A stretch of DNA of 44,446 nt, taken from Treponema sp. Its GTDB lineage: Bacteria > Spirochaetota > Spirochaetia > Treponematales > Treponemataceae. The translations under genes were made by a program, and so were the position numbers. The stretch spans positions 1 through 44,446 of the forward strand of contig JAFSTK010000002.1 in the NCBI GenBank assembly GCA_017450535.1, read 5' to 3'. Positions 41,022 to 44,446 of this stretch are shown piece after piece (within the stretch, counting starts at the first letter, position 1; each line of letters starts with the position of its first letter). The notes below the pieces were generated by a model that worked only from the letters and a program-made list of their open reading frames with translations, made no database searches and had not been told where the DNA came from.

Positions 41022-42620
41022 TCAATTTTCTTCACCTAGAAGGGCAAAGGGACCGTCGGCTTGGCGGAAAGAGACCGCTTCCTTCAAATGCGTAATCATT
41101 ATTTTTTCAGAGGCATCCATATCAGCAAGGGTGCGGGCAAGTTTGAGGCAACTGCTGACGGCGCGCTGGGAAAAATCATTGTTACAGGCGGCGTTGTCCA
41201 AAAAGGATTGCTCATCTTTACCCAAAAGACACCAGCGCAGTATCTCTTGAGGCGTAAGGCGCACATTTTGTTTTCCTTGTCTGCGCCGCTGTATCGCAAC
41301 TGCCCGCGCAATGTCTATCCGCATGTCGCTTGAAGAACGACGGCATTTACTGTCAGCATCAGAGTCATCAACTGCCTGTACGGGAATGCGGATATCAATT
41401 CTGTCCAAAAGCGGGCCGCTGAACTTGCGCCAATATTGCGTCACCGATTTTGCGCTGCACAGACACAGTTTTCCTTCCACGCCATAATTTCCGCACGGAC
41501 ACGGATTTGATGCCATCAAAAGCTGGAACTGCGCGGGATATGACGTTACCCTGCCGGCACGTGAAATTGAGATACGACCGTTTTCCACGGGAACGCGAAG
41601 CATCTGCAAGACGCTGCTTTTAAATTCCGCCGCCTCGTCCAAAAAGAGCACGCCATGGTGCGCAAGAGAAATTTCTCCGGGACGACATTGCACGCCACCG
41701 CCACACATGCCTTCTATACTGGCAGTCTGATGCGGTTGTCTGAACGGCGGCACCCGGAGCAAGGGCTGATGAGGCGGAAGCAAGCCCACGAGACTATGAA
41801 TGCGCGTGACCGTCTGAGCCTCTTCAACCGTCAGAAGCGGCAAGAGCGAGGGAAAGCGCTGCATCGCCAAAGTTTTTCCGCAACCGGGAGGACCATAGGC
41901 AAGAATATTGTGACCGCCAGCCGCCGCCACTTGCAAAGCGCGGACAAGTCTCCTCTGCCCCCGCACATCCGCCATCTCAAATTCAGGGGAAAGAGCCGGA
42001 AAAAGAACACCTTCCACAGAAACTGCATTTTCCGGCAAAAATGCGTCCTCACCCTGCTTGCCCGTCGTAAACAATTCCGGTTTGTTCAACGCGTCGTATG
42101 CCTCGGAAAGATTGGCGGCGGCAAACACTTTCATGCCTTTTACTTCACGAGCTTCGGCACCGTTTGCGCTCGCCACAATGCACCGCTTAATGCCAGCCTG
42201 AGCCGCAGTGGTCGCCGCCGCATTTACGCCACGAACAGGACGCAATGCCCCGGAAAGTTCCAGTTCTCCCATCACTAAAACGGCATCAGATTTTTCGTCA
42301 TCCTGCCGCACAATAACGTCCGAATCATCTTCACCGCCGTCCTTGTGCGAGTTCGCATCCAGTACCGCAAGCGCAAGAGCCAAATCAAATCCCGCGCCTT
42401 CTTTTTTCAAATCTGCCGGGGAAAGACTAATCAATACGCGCTCCATAGGAAACTGAAAACCGCTGTTACGAATCGCAGACCGCATCCGCTCACGGCTTTC
42501 TTTTACCGCGCCATCGGCAAGCCCCACTACGTCAACCGCAGGGATACCCCGACGCAAATCCACTTCCACCGCGACAAGCGCGCCTTCATATCCAAATGGA
42601 GAAAAAGAGAATATTTGCAT
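41022..42620 (-). CDS. comM: ComM/YifB-family Mg-chelatase-like AAA+ ATPase
   Basis: This 532-residue protein has the ChlI-like N-terminal domain (about residues 1-190, with GIPAVDVVGLADGAVKESRE and ADLKKEGAGFDLALALA). The AAA+ core has Walker A GPPGCGKTLAMQ (about 241-252) and Walker B GVLFLDEAAEF. The C-terminal Mg-chelatase part follows, with NPCPCGNYG. ComM is a hexameric helicase that promotes branch migration during natural transformation. A short acidic insertion (HKDGGEDDSDVIVRQDDE) sits in the N-terminal domain. GAGGTGATGAA lies before the ATG. Confidence 0.9.
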   Translation of the reverse strand: MQIFSFSPFGYEGALVAVEVDLRRGIPAVDVVGLADGAVKESRERMRSAIRNSGFQFPMERVLISLSPADLKKEGAGFDLALALAVLDANSHKDGGEDDSDVIVRQDDEKSDAVLVMGELELSGALRPVRGVNAAATTAAQAGIKRCIVASANGAEAREVKGMKVFAAANLSEAYDALNKPELFTTGKQGEDAFLPENAVSVEGVLFPALSPEFEMADVRGQRRLVRALQVAAAGGHNILAYGPPGCGKTLAMQRFPSLLPLLTVEEAQTVTRIHSLVGLLPPHQPLLRVPPFRQPHQTASIEGMCGGGVQCRPGEISLAHHGVLFLDEAAEFKSSVLQMLRVPVENGRISISRAGRVTSYPAQFQLLMASNPCPCGNYGVEGKLCLCSAKSVTQYWRKFSGPLLDRIDIRIPVQAVDDSDADSKCRRSSSDMRIDIARAVAIQRRRQGKQNVRLTPQEILRWCLLGKDEQSFLDNAACNNDFSQRAVSSCLKLARTLADMDASEKIMITHLKEAVSFRQADGPFALLGEEN

Positions 42621-42888
42621 TTCATCACCTCACACCTATATATAGGCAATGAAATTCAAAAAACTACAAAAAATTTTTTAAAAACTGCAAAAAAAGATGA
42701 AAAAAGATGTTTTTTCTAATTTTTGGGACGCACATTAGCTTTTCAACCGAAAATCTTCACCCGTTTTCAATCCCATAAGATATTTTACGGCTGTCCGTGG
42801 CTTGCTCACGCGCGGTGCTATGCACTGTCGGCTTCTGCCGCCACCACTCCCATCCGGCTCATGCTTCATTTGTCATCACTCAGCAAAT
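42621..42888. other. Intergenic region with a GC-rich block
   Basis: This 268-bp stretch has an A/T-rich part next to comM, containing the palindrome CCTATATATAGG, and a clearly GC-richer part at about 42780-42865. I find no RNA fold or start/ribosome-binding-site combination that supports a gene. The GC-rich block may be a repeated intergenic sequence or a gene remnant. Confidence 0.35.
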
Positions 42889-43185
42889 TTAGAATTGTTT
42901 GTCAATAAATTCTTCAATCTGAGATAAAAGCTCATTTTTTAATATAGATTTTGTATGTGTTACAGTGACAGACGCATTACGTAAAAACAAATCAGCAGGA
43001 TGAATATGCAATGCCTTAGCAATAGCAATAACCCTGTCAAAAGACGGTTTTGAAATCCCCGCCTCAATCTGTCCTATCATGCCATTCGTACAGTCTGCAC
43101 CAATCGCAAGTTGGCTTTGAGATAATCCCGCTTTTTCCCGATAAAATTTCACGTTCATCCTAAAAATCTCAAAGAAGTCTTCCAT
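42889..43185 (-). CDS. XRE-family transcriptional regulator
   Basis: This 98-residue protein has a Cro/CI-type helix-turn-helix (about residues 10-65) with REKAGLSQSQLAIGADCTNG and IGQIEAGISKPSFDRVIAIA, followed by a short C-terminal helical part. It is divergently transcribed from the InlB-repeat lipoprotein. The shared region holds two direct repeats that could be its operators. I chose the ATG at 43185; the TTG six bases earlier has no advantage. No Shine-Dalgarno is clear. Confidence 0.85.
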   Translation of the reverse strand: MEDFFEIFRMNVKFYREKAGLSQSQLAIGADCTNGMIGQIEAGISKPSFDRVIAIAKALHIHPADLFLRNASVTVTHTKSILKNELLSQIEEFIDKQF

Positions 43186-43198
43186 AATCAATCAGCAT

Positions 43199-43242
43199 AC
43201 CTAAGAAAAAGAAATTATTTTTTAGTTGACCTAAGAGAAAGA
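43199..43242. promoter_or_regulatory. Direct repeats, putative XRE operators
   Basis: ACCTAAGAAAAAGA (43199-43212) and ACCTAAGAGAAAGA (43229-43242) are 30 bp apart start to start (about three helical turns). The second overlaps the -35 box and spacer of the lipoprotein promoter. The first lies just upstream of the regulator start. This fits control of both divergent genes by the XRE protein. Confidence 0.6.
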
Positions 43243-43253
43243 TATGATATAAT
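43226..43253 (+). promoter_or_regulatory. Promoter of the InlB-repeat lipoprotein gene
   Basis: TTGACC (43226-43231), 16-bp spacer, TATAAT (43248-43253) with TGA before it (extended -10). The leader is about 56 nt and ends in AAGGAG 7 nt before the ATG. Confidence 0.7.
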
Positions 43254-43315
43254 TAGCAATACTAATTAAAGGATTTAATATTTTTACTGTAACTAAGTAC
43301 AACAAGGAGATTTCT

Positions 43316-43747
43316 ATGAGAACATTCAAATTTTTTTTAGTTACTTTAATTATGTGCAGTTTATGCATTCCTTTTTTCTCATGCAGTACTGATGACAAAA
43401 ATGAGTGCACTGTTACCTATCGCGCTGATGGCACTACTGTATACACACAGTCCGTTTCTGAAGGTGATGTTATCATTTTAAAAAACGCAAATGCATTAAA
43501 TATATTCAAAACGGGCTATGTCTTTTCAGGATGGCAGTGGAAATTTACCACAAATGGCCCAATGGTTTTTCAGTATGACGGCGTACAAGATTCTGCCCCA
43601 TATGACATACTATTGCCCGCCGAATCATTATCGGAAATCCGCATTGTAATTACAAATGATGTCACCATAGATGCAGAATGGGCAGAACAAATATACACAG
43701 CCAATTTCAATGCAAACGGCGGCACAATAGCAACTTCTACACAATAA
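43316..43747 (+). CDS. Lipoprotein with InlB-type repeats, truncated by an in-frame TAA
   Basis: This 143-residue reading has a lipoprotein signal peptide with lipobox PFFSC (Cys23). A first divergent repeat follows (about residues 32-118, with GYVFSGWQW and VTIDAEWAE), then the beginning of a second (YTANFNANGGTIATSTQ). These match the Listeria-Bacteroides/InlB B repeat (Flg_new), a small beta-grasp-like fold in surface proteins. The reading stops at TAA (43745-43747) in the middle of a repeat. The same frame stays open afterwards to the window end, so the stop looks recent or is read through. The ATG has AAGGAG 7 nt upstream. Confidence 0.75.
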   Translation: MRTFKFFLVTLIMCSLCIPFFSCSTDDKNECTVTYRADGTTVYTQSVSEGDVIILKNANALNIFKTGYVFSGWQWKFTTNGPMVFQYDGVQDSAPYDILLPAESLSEIRIVITNDVTIDAEWAEQIYTANFNANGGTIATSTQ

Positions 43748-44446
43748 TCACACAATACGCAACTTTCGCTCAAAACTGCAAATACATTAAATGTGAAGCG
43801 CCCCGGATATCTATTCAATGGATGGGCAAAATCTCAAAATGCGAAAACCGCCGACTATGAAGATGGCGCAACCATCACATTATCGGACGACAACCCTAGC
43901 ATAACCCTTTATGCTGTTTGGATAGAGAACAATCACACCATAACATTCGACGCAAACGGCGGTACTATTGTAACGCAGACACAAACTGTACTTGACACTA
44001 TAAAAACGGCACTTGCAAAACTCAGCGTTTTAAACGTAACCCGCGAAGGATATATCTTTAAGGGGTGGGCAACATCACGCACAGCAAGCACCCCACAATT
44101 TGCAGACGGAGAAGCAATATCCATTACGGAAGACATGACGTTATATGCAGTATGGGCATATAACGTAACCTATACCGTCACATTTAAAGCAAACGGAGGC
44201 TCACTTACAACTACAACGCAAACGATTACAGGAGAGACGACAACAGGAAGTCTTGCCACAGCACTTTTATCAGGAAACGAACTTGGCGCATCACGAACAG
44301 GGTATAAGCTGAAAGGCTGGGCAAACGATGAAAACGTAAATGAAATAACATATACAGACGGAAAATCAATAACGATTTCCGAAAATCTAACATTGTACGC
44401 AGTATGGGATAAAATCATTACCTATACTGTCACCTATAACGCAAAT
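43748..44446 (+). pseudogene. Continuation of the InlB-repeat protein past the stop, open at window end
   Basis: In the same frame as the gene at 43316, after a single TAA, 233 codons remain open to the window edge. They encode at least three more repeats, each with ANGG near the start, then GYLFNGWAKS, GYIFKGWATS or GYKLKGWAND, then a DG turn and TLYAVW. No ATG or ribosome-binding site near the beginning would start it independently. The protein continues beyond the window. Confidence 0.75.

Noticed and set aside
42723-42908. 61-codon frame in the comM-XRE intergenic region
   Set aside because: It has no ribosome-binding site and no recognisable domain, and it ends inside the XRE gene. It may be part of a repeat rather than a gene.

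Overview
The window reads as chromosomal DNA of a spirochaete, most likely a host-associated Treponema. Supporting this are a treponeme-type conserved cytoplasmic protein of 514 residues, a UPF0164/PorV-like barrel paired with a giant FlgD-Ig/OmpA protein, stand-alone cheR and cheB, an Lpt-type export cluster behind pyrG, metNI without metQ, and lipoproteins with relaxed lipoboxes. The assignment is by gene content and protein style only. Coding density is high, genes lie in short operons on both strands, and I see no insertion sequence, prophage or CRISPR array.

Layout. 1-390: tandem palindromic repeats with no convincing gene. 391-1309: aminoacyl-tRNA deacylase and thioesterase. 1420-5725 (minus): outer-membrane barrel and FlgD-Ig/OmpA protein, an envelope pair. 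5847-9021: conserved protein, RlmE methyltransferase, LysM/M23 hydrolase. 9068-10985 (minus): anti-sigma, ECF sigma, small membrane protein, FliL-like protein. 11099-14158: membrane sensor-like protein with a hexapeptide repeat tract, then a prepilin-peptidase-like protein. 14224-15911: metNI. 15955-17965: polyprenyl synthase, TPR protein, RseC-like protein with a slippery-site frameshift. 17983-20121 (minus): cheB and cheR. 20227-24011: pyrG and lptC/lptA/lptB. 24015-25589 (minus): gltX. 25716-26735: REC/HD-GYP regulator. 26770-31125 (minus): pssA, psd and two M16 proteases. 31244-35283 (minus): ABC binding lipoprotein, rpmB, rpoN, TRAP binding lipoprotein. 35446-38055: DUF1015 protein and an OFA-type transporter. 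38100-40740 (minus): recQ behind a frameshifted toxin-antitoxin pair. 40850-42620: tRNA-Leu(CAA) and comM. 42889-44446: XRE regulator divergent from a lipoprotein with InlB-type repeats, interrupted by an in-frame stop.

Three observations stand out. (1) The CTP synthase has a normal synthetase domain, but its glutaminase domain has Asp at the catalytic Cys position and a changed oxyanion loop, so it is predicted to depend on free ammonia. (2) Many operon-heading genes have no Shine-Dalgarno and carry a -10 box 5-9 nt before the ATG, mostly exactly 6 nt, often with a -35 box 17 bp further upstream. This is the layout of leaderless mRNAs. (3) Three genes (RseC-like, HigB-like toxin, XRE antitoxin) are broken at A/T runs of 7-9 bases and are restored by one base. 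This suggests frameshifting, polymerase slippage, phase variation, decay, or homopolymer sequencing errors.

How genes work together: pssA and psd make phosphatidylethanolamine and lead an operon ending in an active/inactive M16 pair. The Lpt genes would move glycolipid to the outer membrane. The ECF sigma operon has a candidate self-regulated promoter. CheR and CheB set receptor methylation.
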